Shown: positions 9,355 to 18,287 of the stretch, piece by piece
How positions within the stretch are numbered: the first letter of the stretch is position 1
Layout: each line of letters starts with the position of its first letter
Source: Polynucleobacter sp. 78F-HAINBA
GTDB taxonomy: Bacteria; Pseudomonadota; Gammaproteobacteria; Burkholderiales; Burkholderiaceae
Length of the DNA: 64,000 bases
Direction: 5' to 3'
NCBI RefSeq assembly: GCF_018882325.1
Contig: NZ_JACVOQ010000005.1
Location: 62,001 to 126,000, forward strand
The notes under the pieces: generated by a model
What the model was told of the DNA's origin: nothing
Seen by the model: the letters and a program-made list of their open reading frames with translations, nothing else
The model's database searches: none
Program-made: the position numbers and the translations under genes

Positions 9355-10743
9355 TTACTGAGCATCTTTAATGGAGCTAGATTTAACGCGATGAGAGATG
9401 CTTTCCATTAGATCCATTGCGACCAATTCGCCTGATCGCAGACCATCTTCATGAAAGCCAAAGCCAGTCCATGCGCCGCAATACCAAATTGAGGAGTTGC
9501 CCTGAATTAAAGGCAGTGCCTTTTGGGCCTGGACTGCGCGCATATCAAAGACTGGATGCGAGTAATGAATTTCTTCATGCACTAAGCTTGGCTTGGGATC
9601 AGTCAGTGGGTTCAAGCTCACAATAATCTGCGTGCTCTCGAATGCCTTAGGCAGAGGTTGCAAGCGGTTAATTAAATAATTAACGCTAACGTGTTGTTGT
9701 GCAGTTGGTGTTGCACCCGATTTTGCAGTGTAGTTCCAGGCCGCCCAGCAGCGCTCGGTAGTTGGCAAGAAATTGATATCAGTATGCAAAATCGCACGAT
9801 TCTTTTGATAAGGAACCGAGGCTAAAATATTACGAGCATCTTGGTCAATGCCATGAACTAAGTCTAAAGTTTGATCGCTATGACAAGCCATGACTACTTC
9901 ATCAAACCAGTGTGACCCAGATGCGGTAATGACTTCAGCCTGAGAGTTTTCAGTTTGACTTGCATTAACTCGGGTTGCGGATTCGCGCACAAATTGGACT
10001 TGATGTTTCTCAAGGGCCGCCACTAAAAGCTTTACATATTCTCTTGAACCGCCTTTAACAGTAAGCCATTGCGGGCGATTCTGAATTTGCAAAAGGCCGT
10101 GATTATGGCAGAAACGCACCATAGTTTGAATTGGAAACTCTAGCATCTGCTCAACAGAGCATGACCAGATAGCACCAATCATCGGTAAGAAATAATTCTC
10201 TCTGAAGCTGGTGCTAAAGCGGTTGCGATCTAAAAAATCTTTAATACGCTCATCAGGTTCTGAGTATTCAAGCTTAGAGGTGATTTGTTCTTCGGCAAGC
10301 TGAGTAGCAAGACGATTGAAGCGCAAGATGTCATAGGCCATTCTCCAAAATGAAAGCGAGAATAAATTAGATCGTTGGCCAAAGAAAGAATTGAGGTCGT
10401 TACCAGCCCATTCTATTTTTTTGTTGTGCCCAGTTTTTTCGCTGGCATCAATCGATACTGAGAAAGACATTTCTGATGGAGCAATCGGCACTCCAATTTC
10501 TTCAAATAGACGAACTAAGCGAGGATAGGTTTTGCGATTAAATACTAAAAATCCAGTATCCACTCCATGAGTAGTCTTACCTTGAGGGGTTTCGAGCGTT
10601 AGGTCTACGGTATTGCTATGACCACCAATATGATTGCCGCCTTCGAATAGGGTGATGTCTAAATCTGGGTGCTGTCTTAATGCATATGCGCAGCCTAAGC
10701 CAGATATACCAGCGCCAATGATGGCAACTTTTTTCTTACCCAC
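9355..10743 (-). CDS. FAD-dependent oxidoreductase (amine-oxidase/desaturase type)
   Basis: 462 residues with an N-terminal Rossmann FAD-binding motif, GAGISGLGCAYAL (about residues 10-22), then an acidic residue and the GGHSNTVD segment of the amine-oxidase and phytoene-desaturase superfamily. The C-terminal WYCGAWTGFGFHEDGL segment is the second FAD-binding region. The start codon is GTG, overlapping the glutathione peroxidase stop by one base (TAGTG). In related clusters this protein is thought to oxidise a modified acyl chain; substrate here is unknown. Confidence 0.87.
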   Translation of the reverse strand: MGKKKVAIIGAGISGLGCAYALRQHPDLDITLFEGGNHIGGHSNTVDLTLETPQGKTTHGVDTGFLVFNRKTYPRLVRLFEEIGVPIAPSEMSFSVSIDASEKTGHNKKIEWAGNDLNSFFGQRSNLFSLSFWRMAYDILRFNRLATQLAEEQITSKLEYSEPDERIKDFLDRNRFSTSFRENYFLPMIGAIWSCSVEQMLEFPIQTMVRFCHNHGLLQIQNRPQWLTVKGGSREYVKLLVAALEKHQVQFVRESATRVNASQTENSQAEVITASGSHWFDEVVMACHSDQTLDLVHGIDQDARNILASVPYQKNRAILHTDINFLPTTERCWAAWNYTAKSGATPTAQQHVSVNYLINRLQPLPKAFESTQIIVSLNPLTDPKPSLVHEEIHYSHPVFDMRAVQAQKALPLIQGNSSIWYCGAWTGFGFHEDGLRSGELVAMDLMESISHRVKSSSIKDAQ

Positions 10744-11321
10744 TAAATTTTCTCTCCAAGAAGTTTTTCTATCTCGCCAGTAATGCTGCTACTCGATGGT
10801 TTAGTCATGCTGCCATAGGAGTCCACAACATTGCCGTTGCGATCAATGAGGTATTTATAAAAATTCCACTTAGGAGTTGTACCAGTTTTAGCAATCAACA
10901 TCTTAAATAAAGGATTGGGATTGCTGCCGCTGACTGAGCTCTTGGCAAACATGGGGAACTTCACGTCATAGGTATTTTTACAGAAGTCAGCAATCTCTTT
11001 GTTGCTACCCGGCTCTTGTTGTCCAAAATCATTGGATGGAAATCCCAGTACAACTAAGCCACGATCTTTATATTTGGCATACAGCTTCTCAAGACCTTCA
11101 TATTGGCTGGTGAAGCCACAAAAGCTGGCTGTATTGACGACCAGAATGACTTTGCCTTGATATTGGCATAGATTTTGAGGTGCCTCATCCTGTAGTCTGG
11201 GGAAGGTGTGTGACAAGAGGGGGCTGCAGCTGGCCGAAGCTGGAGGAGCTGCCTTTGCAAATTGCATTGCCGGCAGCAGCAAAAATAGTGCTAGTAAGTA
11301 GCTAGGCATATTGCGAGTCAT
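10743..11321 (-). CDS. Glutathione peroxidase, exported
   Basis: The start was placed at the ATG at 11321 (an in-frame start 17 codons earlier is possible) because an AAGG ribosome binding site lies nine bases upstream and the product then opens directly with a signal peptide (MTRNMPSYLLALFLLLPAM, cleavage near AKA). The mature part is a cysteine glutathione peroxidase: the peroxidatic Cys is in NTASFCGFTS, with Gln in FGQQEPG and Trp-Asn in KWNFYKYL. It reduces hydroperoxides, probably in the periplasm, using thioredoxin or a related thiol more often than glutathione. It is first in the lipid operon, which ties that operon to peroxide defence. Confidence 0.9.
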   Translation of the reverse strand: MTRNMPSYLLALFLLLPAMQFAKAAPPASASCSPLLSHTFPRLQDEAPQNLCQYQGKVILVVNTASFCGFTSQYEGLEKLYAKYKDRGLVVLGFPSNDFGQQEPGSNKEIADFCKNTYDVKFPMFAKSSVSGSNPNPLFKMLIAKTGTTPKWNFYKYLIDRNGNVVDSYGSMTKPSSSSITGEIEKLLGEKI

Positions 11322-11399
11322 CTTGAACCTTAGGGTGGGACTGGGATGTCCAAGTCTAAGACATTCTGGCAAATATCGTTGAGCCTAGCGCAATGCCAT

Positions 11400-11405
11400 T
11401 AATAT
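11400..11405 (+). promoter_or_regulatory. Candidate -10 element for a leaderless rfaE2 mRNA
   Basis: TAATAT, six bases, then the ATG at 11412. A TTGAGC that could act as -35 lies 15 bases upstream (11379-11384), which is a short spacer. No Shine-Dalgarno sequence is present. Confidence 0.4.
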
Positions 11406-11411
11406 GACGCT

Positions 11412-11903
11412 ATGAGCTCTTTACCTTTACCTTCTTTTGAGTCTAAAGTCTGCCCCCCGGCAGAGTTAGAGGCCCGCATTGCGGCGCTCCCAAGGCCCCT
11501 GGTATTTACGAATGGAGTCTTTGATATTCTGCATCGCGGACATGCCAGTTACTTGGCTCAAGCACGTGCCTTAGGTGCTAGCCTTGTGGTGGGGGTGAAC
11601 TCAGATGCCTCAGTGAGGATGTTGGGGAAGGGTGATGACAGGCCTATTAATACCGAGGCTGACCGCCAAGCTTTATTGGCGGCGCTGGAGAGCGTGGATT
11701 TAGCTGTGATGTTTACAGAGCAAACCCCAGTCAATCTGATTGAAAAAATTCATCCGGATATCTACGTTAAGGGTGGAGATTATGAAATCGATACTCTTGA
11801 AGAAACTCGCTTGGTGAAGACTTGGGGCGGTAAAGCAGTCGCTATTCCATTTCTGTATGAGCGCTCTACGACAACCCTGTTAGGCAAGATCCGAACTAGC
11901 TAA
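11412..11903 (+). CDS. rfaE2: D-glycero-beta-D-manno-heptose 1-phosphate adenylyltransferase
   Basis: 163-residue nucleotidyltransferase with the HxGH-type motif in FTNGVFDILHRGH and the family tail YERSTTTLLGKIR. It transfers AMP to heptose 1-phosphate, giving ADP-heptose for the inner core of lipopolysaccharide. In enteric bacteria this domain is fused to a kinase in HldE; here it is a stand-alone protein, as usual in betaproteobacteria. Its 3' end overlaps the convergent coaX by 4 bases. Confidence 0.94.
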   Translation: MSSLPLPSFESKVCPPAELEARIAALPRPLVFTNGVFDILHRGHASYLAQARALGASLVVGVNSDASVRMLGKGDDRPINTEADRQALLAALESVDLAVMFTEQTPVNLIEKIHPDIYVKGGDYEIDTLEETRLVKTWGGKAVAIPFLYERSTTTLLGKIRTS

Positions 11904-12721
11904 AGATTTTGTAAGAGCCAAGCCCAAAGCCCGCGCAGTACCAAACCTTCAATCGGTTCAACAGGAAGCGCTGACAACTCTGGAAACCGTTTGATTTCAT
12001 TTGCCAAAATTTTGGCGTTGCCACCATCAAGCCAAATTCGCTCGACAGGATGATTCATGGCCTTAGCTAAATAAGCCGCGCGCAGTATCGCTCCTATTTG
12101 CGCCGCATCACAACCACCAGTAATAGCTTCATCCGTCGTTGTGCCAAAGCTTGCTTGAGCCTCAGAATTGCTAGTGCGAACCGCAAGTGGAAGTTGGGCT
12201 GTATTTTGTTGAAGGCTTTCTTGCATCAGGCTAAGGCCCGGCAAGATCCAGCCGCCGTAATGAACGCCGTTGCCACCCAATAAGTCAATAGTGGTGGCTG
12301 TTCCTGCATTAATCACCAGTGTGTTCGTATTTGAGAGTGCTCTTGCACCAATGAGTGCTGCCCATCGATCTGCACCCAGCTTGTTTGGATCTTGATAGAG
12401 TGTGCGCACACCATCGTAAGCACTGCTACCTGTAAATTGCTTCCACTCAAGGTCTTGCCACTGCGGAAAGAGGCTACGTAGATTTTCAATGGCAGCATCA
12501 CCTGCTACACAGCAAAATGCAATCGCATCTGGCTTTGGCAATGTTTTAGAAATGTAGTCAGATAGTTCGGCGCGTAGCTCGGGCGATTGGAAAGACTTAG
12601 TACTAATCGATCCAGAGTATGCCCACAGTTTTTTATTCCTGTCCGCAATATTCTGTGTGGATTCAACGGCGGCCCATTTAAGCCGAGTGTTGCCAAGATC
12701 AAATACTAAATACAGACTCAT
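11900..12721 (-). CDS. coaX: Type III pantothenate kinase
   Basis: 273 residues of the ASKHA kinase fold: the phosphate-1 loop DLGNTRLKW at the N-terminus, LGADRWAALIGAR near residue 117, and INAGTATTIDLL. It catalyses the first step of coenzyme A synthesis with weak ATP affinity and no feedback by CoA, as known for the type III class. It overlaps birA by 4 bases, an arrangement common in betaproteobacteria. The last CoA-pathway adenylyltransferase, coaD, is also in the window. Confidence 0.94.
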   Translation of the reverse strand: MSLYLVFDLGNTRLKWAAVESTQNIADRNKKLWAYSGSISTKSFQSPELRAELSDYISKTLPKPDAIAFCCVAGDAAIENLRSLFPQWQDLEWKQFTGSSAYDGVRTLYQDPNKLGADRWAALIGARALSNTNTLVINAGTATTIDLLGGNGVHYGGWILPGLSLMQESLQQNTAQLPLAVRTSNSEAQASFGTTTDEAITGGCDAAQIGAILRAAYLAKAMNHPVERIWLDGGNAKILANEIKRFPELSALPVEPIEGLVLRGLWAWLLQNL

Positions 12722-13518
12722 GATTGAACTCGCAAAGAAACATCGCCTGCATGAATGGCAATCAATTTGTCATGCTGTTTTAGGAGGAGCGCGCCAGTGT
12801 CATCAACTCCGGAAGAAATTCCAATGATGGGATCCGTGCCTGTGCCTGAAATGCAAACTGACTGGTCATTGAAGGCATCCCAGCGTTCCCAGGAATTTTT
12901 AAAATAGCCAAATCCATATTGCTCAAATTGAGTCAAATGCTTTTCAAATGACTCAATTAGTTTTAGCCAAATAAATTCCGTATCGGGAATTGAGGTTTGA
13001 TGCGGTATGAGTTGATCCAAGGTGGCAACATTAAGAGAGGATTGATCTTTCAAACCTTTTTGAATGAGTGCTGGGTTACGTAAGTTCAGACCTAGTCCGA
13101 TTACCATCCAAGTGGGTGAATTTGGATTGCTCTGTCCACCTTCAATCAAGATGCCACCAAGCTTTGCATTGTTCAGTAGTAAATCGTTGGGCCACTTCAG
13201 TCGTAGACCCTGTTGATGAAGCGCATCCTCGCTAAGCCCCAGAGCTGTCGCAATGCCGGAAATAGCCGCCAAGCCGATAACTAGACTGAGCCCACTCAGT
13301 TCATTGGGGCGCTTCTGGAATGGGTAGGCCAAGGAAAAGCACAGAGTATCCTCAGGGTTGGAGAGCCAAACTCTTCCAGCTCGACCCTTGCCCGAGGTCT
13401 GCTCGTGGGCAATACGAGCAACGGGATCAATTAATTCCCCGGCACGCCAGCGGGCCAATAAATCATCATTAGTTGATTTGGTGGTGGCAACGCGCTCTAG
13501 GATGCAATTCGGACTCAT
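12718..13518 (-). CDS. birA: Biotin--[acetyl-CoA-carboxylase] ligase
   Basis: 266 residues with the biotin-AMP loop SGKGRAGRVW (usual form GRGRxxR), KWPNDLLL and the C-terminal SH3-like domain. It attaches biotin to the carboxyl carrier protein of acetyl-CoA carboxylase. The N-terminal helix-turn-helix of the E. coli repressor form is absent, so this is a monofunctional ligase. It overlaps coaX by 4 bases and is divergent from the VanZ gene. Confidence 0.93.
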   Translation of the reverse strand: MSPNCILERVATTKSTNDDLLARWRAGELIDPVARIAHEQTSGKGRAGRVWLSNPEDTLCFSLAYPFQKRPNELSGLSLVIGLAAISGIATALGLSEDALHQQGLRLKWPNDLLLNNAKLGGILIEGGQSNPNSPTWMVIGLGLNLRNPALIQKGLKDQSSLNVATLDQLIPHQTSIPDTEFIWLKLIESFEKHLTQFEQYGFGYFKNSWERWDAFNDQSVCISGTGTDPIIGISSGVDDTGALLLKQHDKLIAIHAGDVSLRVQS

Positions 13519-13524
13519 TTTCCT

Positions 13525-13530
13525 ATTGTA
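13525..13530 (-). promoter_or_regulatory. Candidate -10 element for a leaderless birA mRNA
   Basis: TACAAT, then AGGAAA, then the birA ATG at 13518. AGGA could also serve as a very close Shine-Dalgarno sequence, so this case is ambiguous. No recognisable -35 was found. Confidence 0.45.
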
Positions 13531-13552
13531 GAAAGATCTGGCCTAGCTGACC

Positions 13553-13558
13553 TAGAAT
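13553..13558 (+). promoter_or_regulatory. Candidate -10 element for a leaderless VanZ-family mRNA
   Basis: TAGAAT, six bases (GATGGA), then the ATG at 13565. The divergent birA has its own hexamer at the same offset, so both genes share a 46-base spacer that has no room for usual leaders. Confidence 0.45.
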
Positions 13559-13564
13559 GATGGA

Positions 13565-14659
13565 ATGCATCACGAAGATCAGCGTCCTCGCAAGTTTGTT
13601 TGGCCACTCCAAGCAATGCCTTTGGCCAGAGCCATCAGCTTGAGCTATGCGCTTTTAATCGTCTATGTCAGTCTCAACCCCTTTGATTTCAACTTTGACA
13701 ATGGAATTGCTGCTTGGGCGTGGTTAGATGCTCCTTTACCCCGCTTTATTACACTCTTTGACGTTTCGGTCAATATTTTGGCCTACATCCCCTTGGGATT
13801 TTTATTGGTCTTTGCCTGCTATCCACGATGGCGTAATTTCGTTGCTCTGGGTATCGCCTTGAGCTTTAGCGCGGCATTGGCTTTTAGCGTCGAGTCATTA
13901 CAAACTTGGTTGCCCACTCGCATTCCCAGTCAAATGGATTGGTGGGCCAATGTTTTGGGTGGATTGATGGGCGGCCTCTTGGCGATCCCTTTGGGGCCTC
14001 AGTGGCTCTCTGGTAGCGCAGTACGCCGTCGTTTTGACCAGTGGTTTGGTTTGAACTGGGCAGCTTGCGCCTTATTTTTACTTTTTCCTTGGGCTCAGAT
14101 CTATCCCCAGAGTTCGTGGTTGGGGACTGGGGTGTGGGGTCATGCGATTTTTGCCTCAGTCGACTGGGGAACGATGGTGGTGAATCATTTCGTCCAAGAA
14201 TCCATCATTACGGCGGTTTGCTGGTTAGGAACCGGACTCCTACTATCTCTAGGTATGCGCGCAAAAGCGCCCCAGTGGAAAATCTTGAATAGCCTGCTTT
14301 GCTTCACCGTTTTGGTCAAAATTACCTTTACCGCATTGCAATTCGGGGCAGAATTCAGTTTTTCATGGCTTACCGCAGGCGCTATTTGGGGGATGGTATT
14401 GGGAACCCTGTTGCTGAGATGGGCACTTCAATTGCCTGTATCCAGTAAAGCTTGGCTTGCAATCGCTTGTTTGGTCAGCGCCACCCTGGCAATTAATCTC
14501 TTGCCGGACAACCCTTATTTCATTTTGACATTACGACACTGGTACCAAGGCCGACTATTACACTTTAATGAATTAATGCAATGGGTTTCCGTAGTATGGT
14601 TGCCATTAGCTTTGCTTTGGGCGCTCCGAAATAGAGCCACCTTTAATTTAAAACCTTGA
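13565..14659 (+). CDS. VanZ family membrane protein
   Basis: 364-residue polytopic inner-membrane protein with roughly eight to nine hydrophobic helices. The first third resembles the VanZ domain (LNPFDF, then NILAYIPLGFLL and an SVESLQ.WLPTRIPSQMDWWAN stretch typical of the family). VanZ in enterococci gives low-level teicoplanin resistance, but most homologues have no known role. It is divergent from birA and is followed closely by a ferredoxin gene. Confidence 0.8.
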   Translation: MHHEDQRPRKFVWPLQAMPLARAISLSYALLIVYVSLNPFDFNFDNGIAAWAWLDAPLPRFITLFDVSVNILAYIPLGFLLVFACYPRWRNFVALGIALSFSAALAFSVESLQTWLPTRIPSQMDWWANVLGGLMGGLLAIPLGPQWLSGSAVRRRFDQWFGLNWAACALFLLFPWAQIYPQSSWLGTGVWGHAIFASVDWGTMVVNHFVQESIITAVCWLGTGLLLSLGMRAKAPQWKILNSLLCFTVLVKITFTALQFGAEFSFSWLTAGAIWGMVLGTLLLRWALQLPVSSKAWLAIACLVSATLAINLLPDNPYFILTLRHWYQGRLLHFNELMQWVSVVWLPLALLWALRNRATFNLKP

Positions 14660-14671
14660 TTGAGATTTTTT

Positions 14672-14980
14672 ATGAGTTTTAAGTACCATGTTTTTTTCTG
14701 TCTAAACCAGCGCAGTAATGGCGAAGACTGCTGCGATCGCCATAATGCTTTTGCATTATTTGACTATGCAAAAAAACGCGTGAAAGAGTTGGGACTGTCT
14801 GGCCCTGGAAACATTCGCATTAATAAGGCGGGATGTTTAGACCGTTGTGCTGATGGCCCTGTAGCGGTGATTTATCCAGAGGGTATTTGGTACACATTTG
14901 TGGATACCGAAGACATCGAAGAAATAATCCAGTCACACTTAATACAAGGACGCCCAGTAGAGCGTCTGCAGTTAGCTTAA
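14672..14980 (+). CDS. Thioredoxin-like (2Fe-2S) ferredoxin
   Basis: 102 residues from the ATG at 14672; a TTG 12 bases earlier is less likely. The cysteine pattern is that of thioredoxin-fold 2Fe-2S ferredoxins: two Cys in CLNQRSNGEDC near the N-terminus and two in GCLDRC near residue 55. These small proteins resemble the NuoE C-terminal domain and probably carry electrons or sense redox state. It lies between the VanZ gene and the hydrolase on the same strand. Confidence 0.85.
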   Translation: MSFKYHVFFCLNQRSNGEDCCDRHNAFALFDYAKKRVKELGLSGPGNIRINKAGCLDRCADGPVAVIYPEGIWYTFVDTEDIEEIIQSHLIQGRPVERLQLA

Positions 14981-15003
14981 AAAGATTTGAGAAAGTTTGC
15001 CTC

Positions 15004-15720
15004 ATGAATAGCCGTACAAAAATAATTCATATTGATGGTGTTGTTGGTCAAATCGAAATGTCGATTGATCTTCCTGATGAATTAAAAAACAACCCTGATT
15101 TTGTAGTGAGAGGTTTGGCCTTGGTTGCACATCCACACCCGCTAATGGGTGGAACAATGGATAACAAGGTTGCGCAAACGATGGCTCGCGCTTTTAATCA
15201 ATTGGGTTACGTCAGTGTGCGCCCCAATTTTCGCGGAGTGGGTGCTACAGCTGGTGTGCATGATGACGGCGTTGGCGAGATGGAAGACTTGCTACACGTC
15301 ACCGATTGGATGCGCACACCTTCCAGCTGGAATCAATTTGAGGCTACCTCGCAACAGGCATGGGTGCAGACTGCGAATACCTTACCTTTGGTGGTTTCTG
15401 GATTTTCATTTGGAAGTTTTGTCGGAACGCATTTAGTGCAACGCTTAGCGGAGCTAGGACGCCCAGCTGAGCGGCTTGTCATGGTAGGTAGCGCAGCTGG
15501 CAAGTGGGTCCTAGCACCCGTTCCTGCTGATACGATTTTGATTCATGGCGAAGTGGATGAAACCATTCCCCTAATTGACGTTTTAGATTGGGCGCGTCCT
15601 CAAGAGTTAACAGTGCAAGTGGTGCCAGGAGCGGATCATTTCTTCCATCGACGTTTACATTGCATTCGCAACATCATCACAGGCGCTTGGTTGGGAATGC
15701 CCGATCATCGTAATCAATAA
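15004..15720 (+). CDS. Alpha/beta hydrolase (COG2945 type)
   Basis: 238 residues from the ATG at 15004, which has a GAGAAAG ribosome binding site; a longer in-frame reading would run into the ferredoxin gene. Features are HPHPLMGGTMDNKV, RPNFRGVGAT, the nucleophile elbow GFSFGS (Ser), an Asp in HGEVDETIP and a His in GADHFFHRRLH, giving a full Ser-Asp-His triad. Substrate is unknown; related proteins act as small esterases or dienelactone-hydrolase-like enzymes in the cytoplasm. Confidence 0.86.
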   Translation: MNSRTKIIHIDGVVGQIEMSIDLPDELKNNPDFVVRGLALVAHPHPLMGGTMDNKVAQTMARAFNQLGYVSVRPNFRGVGATAGVHDDGVGEMEDLLHVTDWMRTPSSWNQFEATSQQAWVQTANTLPLVVSGFSFGSFVGTHLVQRLAELGRPAERLVMVGSAAGKWVLAPVPADTILIHGEVDETIPLIDVLDWARPQELTVQVVPGADHFFHRRLHCIRNIITGAWLGMPDHRNQ

Positions 15721-15745
15721 AGAAAATTGAGAAAGAGAAAAAGAC

Positions 15746-16015
15746 ATGACTGAAGATAGAAAATCCCTTATTGAATATCCATCAGAATTTCCAATTAAGG
15801 TGATGGGCAAGACTAACCCAGAGTATTTGCCTGCGATCTTGCATATTGCGCGTCAATTTGACCCTACTCTTGATGAGAGCAAGGTTGAGCAACGACCTTC
15901 TAAAGATGGAAATTATCTCGGTATTACTTTGCCAATTACTGCGACCAGCCGTGAGCAGTTAGATGAGTTGTACCGCACTCTATCGACACATCCTTTGGTG
16001 AGCGTTGTTCTCTAA
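15746..16015 (+). CDS. DUF493 (YbeD-like) family protein
   Basis: 89 residues with the ferredoxin-like fold signature of the YbeD family: IEYPSEFPIKVMG at the N-terminus and a final LYRTLSTHPLVSVVL. Proposed to be a small regulatory domain; its gene is commonly next to lipB, as here (nine bases upstream). A purine-rich GAGAAAGAGAAAAAG ribosome binding region precedes it. Confidence 0.88.
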   Translation: MTEDRKSLIEYPSEFPIKVMGKTNPEYLPAILHIARQFDPTLDESKVEQRPSKDGNYLGITLPITATSREQLDELYRTLSTHPLVSVVL

Positions 16016-16024
16016 ATTATTTGC

Positions 16025-16669
16025 ATGAGTTTTTTAGTAAAACATTTAGGGGTGGCTGACTACGAGTCAACTTATCAAGCGATGCGAGAATTTACGCAGC
16101 AGCGAGATAGCGATACTCCAGATGAAATCTGGATTCTGGAGCATCCTCCAGTATTCACATTGGGTTTAGCGGGAGATGCAAGTAATTTGCATTCCCCTAG
16201 CGATGAAATCCCGTTGGTACAGGTCGATCGTGGTGGCGAGATCACTTATCACGGGCCTGGGCAAATTGTGGTGTATCTACTGCTCGATCTGAGGCGATTG
16301 GGGATTTTTGTAAAAGAGCTTGTATCCCGAATTGAGCAGGCTTTGATTAATACTCTTGGTGACTTTGGAATTCAGGCAGAAAGACATGCTGGTGCACCCG
16401 GTATTTATGTTGCTCGGGAGAGTGCGATGCCATTGGAGTATCGGGGCGCCAAGATTGCTGCTTTGGGCCTCAAAGTCTCCAAGGGATGCTCCTATCATGG
16501 GCTTGCTTTGAATGTATCGACCGATTTAGCAGCTTTTGCCCGTATTCACCCATGCGGGTATGAGGGCTTAAGGACGGTGGATATGCAAACCCTTGGGATC
16601 AAGGACAATATAGACATTATTAGCCAAACCCTTTTAGGGCATTTGCAAAAGCAACTAAGTTCATCATGA
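16025..16669 (+). CDS. lipB: Octanoyltransferase
   Basis: 214 residues with the LipB signature [12 protein letters not shown] and the catalytic Lys-Cys pair in [19 protein letters not shown]. It moves octanoyl from acyl-carrier protein to lipoyl domains of 2-oxoacid dehydrogenases and the glycine cleavage system. It overlaps lipA by 4 bases, so the two steps of lipoate assembly are encoded together. Confidence 0.96.
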   Translation: MSFLVKHLGVADYESTYQAMREFTQQRDSDTPDEIWILEHPPVFTLGLAGDASNLHSPSDEIPLVQVDRGGEITYHGPGQIVVYLLLDLRRLGIFVKELVSRIEQALINTLGDFGIQAERHAGAPGIYVARESAMPLEYRGAKIAALGLKVSKGCSYHGLALNVSTDLAAFARIHPCGYEGLRTVDMQTLGIKDNIDIISQTLLGHLQKQLSSS

Positions 16670-17682
16670 CCACCAATAAGCCGGATCTCGATATCACCGC
16701 CACTGGCAATAGTCGCCAGGACCTTAATTACGATGCTTCCCGTAAGCAGAAGTCGAGTGAAAAAACTGCGCGTATTCCGATCAAGATTGTTCCATTGGAG
16801 CAAGTGCTCAAAAAACCAGATTGGATTCGAGTTAAAGCTGCCTCTGGAAATTCTCGCTTCTCTGAGATTAAAAAGATTCTTCGTGAGAATGAGTTGGTCA
16901 CAGTTTGCGAAGAGGCAAGTTGTCCCAATATTGGTGAATGTTTCGGCAAGGGCACTGCTACCTTCATGATCATGGGTGACAAATGTACCCGTCGTTGTCC
17001 ATTTTGTGATGTGGGTCACGGTAGACCAGATCCGCTAGATACCAAAGAGCCTGGTAATTTAGCGCGTACGATCGCTGCTCTCAAATTAAATTATGTTGTG
17101 ATTACTAGCGTAGACCGCGATGATTTGCGTGATGGCGGCGCTATGCATTATGTGGATTGCATATCTCAGTCACGAGACCTCTCCCCAAGCACTCGGATTG
17201 AAGTCTTGGTTCCAGATTTTCGGGGTCGCTTAGATAAAGCTTTGGATATTTTTTCAGAGCATGCCCCGCAAGGTTTGCCTGACGTGATGAATCACAATTT
17301 AGAAACAGTTCCACGCTTATACAAAGAGGCGCGTCCCGGTGCTGACTACGCACATTCTTTAAAGTTGCTGAAAGATTTCAAAGAGCGCTTCCCGCATATC
17401 CCAACTAAGAGCGGTTTAATGGTTGGCTTGGGAGAAACTGATGAAGAAATTTTAGAAGTCATGCGCGATATGCGTGAGCACAATATTGATATGCTGACTA
17501 TTGGTCAGTATCTAGCTCCTTCAGGACATCACCTGCCAGTTCGTCGTTATGTGCATCCTGATGTCTTTAAGCATTTTGAGGAAGAGGCTTATGCTATGGG
17601 CTTCTCACATGCTGCCGTGGGCGCGATGGTTCGCTCTAGTTACCATGCTGACCAACAAGCGCATGGGGCTGGCATTGTCTAA
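16666..17682 (+). CDS. lipA: Lipoyl synthase
   Basis: 338-residue radical SAM enzyme that inserts two sulphur atoms into the octanoyl chain placed by LipB. Both iron-sulphur motifs are present: the auxiliary cluster [12 protein letters not shown] (C-x4-C-x5-C) and the radical SAM cluster CTRRCPFC (C-x3-C-x2-C). The C-terminal RSSY motif, with the Ser that ligates the auxiliary cluster, is at the end ([10 protein letters not shown]). The start overlaps the lipB stop. Confidence 0.97.
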   Translation: MTTNKPDLDITATGNSRQDLNYDASRKQKSSEKTARIPIKIVPLEQVLKKPDWIRVKAASGNSRFSEIKKILRENELVTVCEEASCPNIGECFGKGTATFMIMGDKCTRRCPFCDVGHGRPDPLDTKEPGNLARTIAALKLNYVVITSVDRDDLRDGGAMHYVDCISQSRDLSPSTRIEVLVPDFRGRLDKALDIFSEHAPQGLPDVMNHNLETVPRLYKEARPGADYAHSLKLLKDFKERFPHIPTKSGLMVGLGETDEEILEVMRDMREHNIDMLTIGQYLAPSGHHLPVRRYVHPDVFKHFEEEAYAMGFSHAAVGAMVRSSYHADQQAHGAGIV

Positions 17683-18262
17683 ACGTATTCTTAAAAAGTT
17701 TGGTGTAGCTCTAGCGTTTGGATTTCTACTATCTGCTTGTAGTCCTAAATTAGACTGGCGGACTGTGCAGTCTCCACAAGAAGGCTATAGCGCTTTGTTC
17801 CCAGGCAAGCCCGAAAAGATTGAGCGAAAACTCCCATATCAAAACCAAGAAATTCCACAAACCTTAGAGGCAGTAAAAATTGAGGATGATATTTATTCGG
17901 TGAGCACAATTCACTTGGGTAAAGATCAAGTCGCGCTAGCGCCTAAGTTATTAGAGCAATTACAAGGCAACCTATTAAATCGTGCAAATGCTAATTTTGA
18001 AAATGCGGTTACTGAAGATGCTTCTTATCAAGCGGCTAATCGTCAACGCTTGCCTACTAAAGATTATTTTTTAGAATTCAAATCCACTGGTGCGATAGAG
18101 CAGTCAATGCGTGTGCGTTGGATCACCAGGATTGTGCCAGACAATGGAGCTTGGATTTATCAAATTTCGGTTTTACATACTGCGCCAGCGCGAGTAGCTG
18201 CAAAACAATTTTTTTCTGAAGAGGCCTACTCTAATTTCTTTGATGAGTTTCATCCAGAATAG
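17663..18262 (+). CDS. Putative lipoprotein
   Basis: About 199 residues. The N-terminus is a lipoprotein signal peptide: basic residues (SKRILKK), a hydrophobic stretch and the lipobox LSAC, so it should be anchored in an envelope membrane. The rest matches no family I recognise and has no cysteine after the lipobox. The start is uncertain: the ATG at 17663 was chosen, but a TTG at 17675 would give the most compact signal peptide and an ATG at 17645 is also possible. All overlap the lipA 3' end, so it is probably co-transcribed with lipA. Confidence 0.72.
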   Translation: MGLALSKRILKKFGVALAFGFLLSACSPKLDWRTVQSPQEGYSALFPGKPEKIERKLPYQNQEIPQTLEAVKIEDDIYSVSTIHLGKDQVALAPKLLEQLQGNLLNRANANFENAVTEDASYQAANRQRLPTKDYFLEFKSTGAIEQSMRVRWITRIVPDNGAWIYQISVLHTAPARVAAKQFFSEEAYSNFFDEFHPE

Positions 18263-18286
18263 TTTCCGGACGAAACTAAAATTCTG
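18255..18286. terminator. Hairpin between the convergent lipoprotein and ubiK genes
   Basis: Arms TAGTTTC (18260-18266) and GAAACTA (18272-18278) around CGGAC, extended outward by CAGAA/TTCTG with a small bulge. There is no strong T-run on either side, so termination is only a suggestion from its position. Confidence 0.4.
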
Positions 18287-18287
18287 A

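Noticed and set aside
14887-15003. An N-terminal extension of the alpha/beta hydrolase into the ferredoxin gene
   Set aside because: The ATG at 15004 has a GAGAAAG ribosome binding site and the family begins shortly after it.
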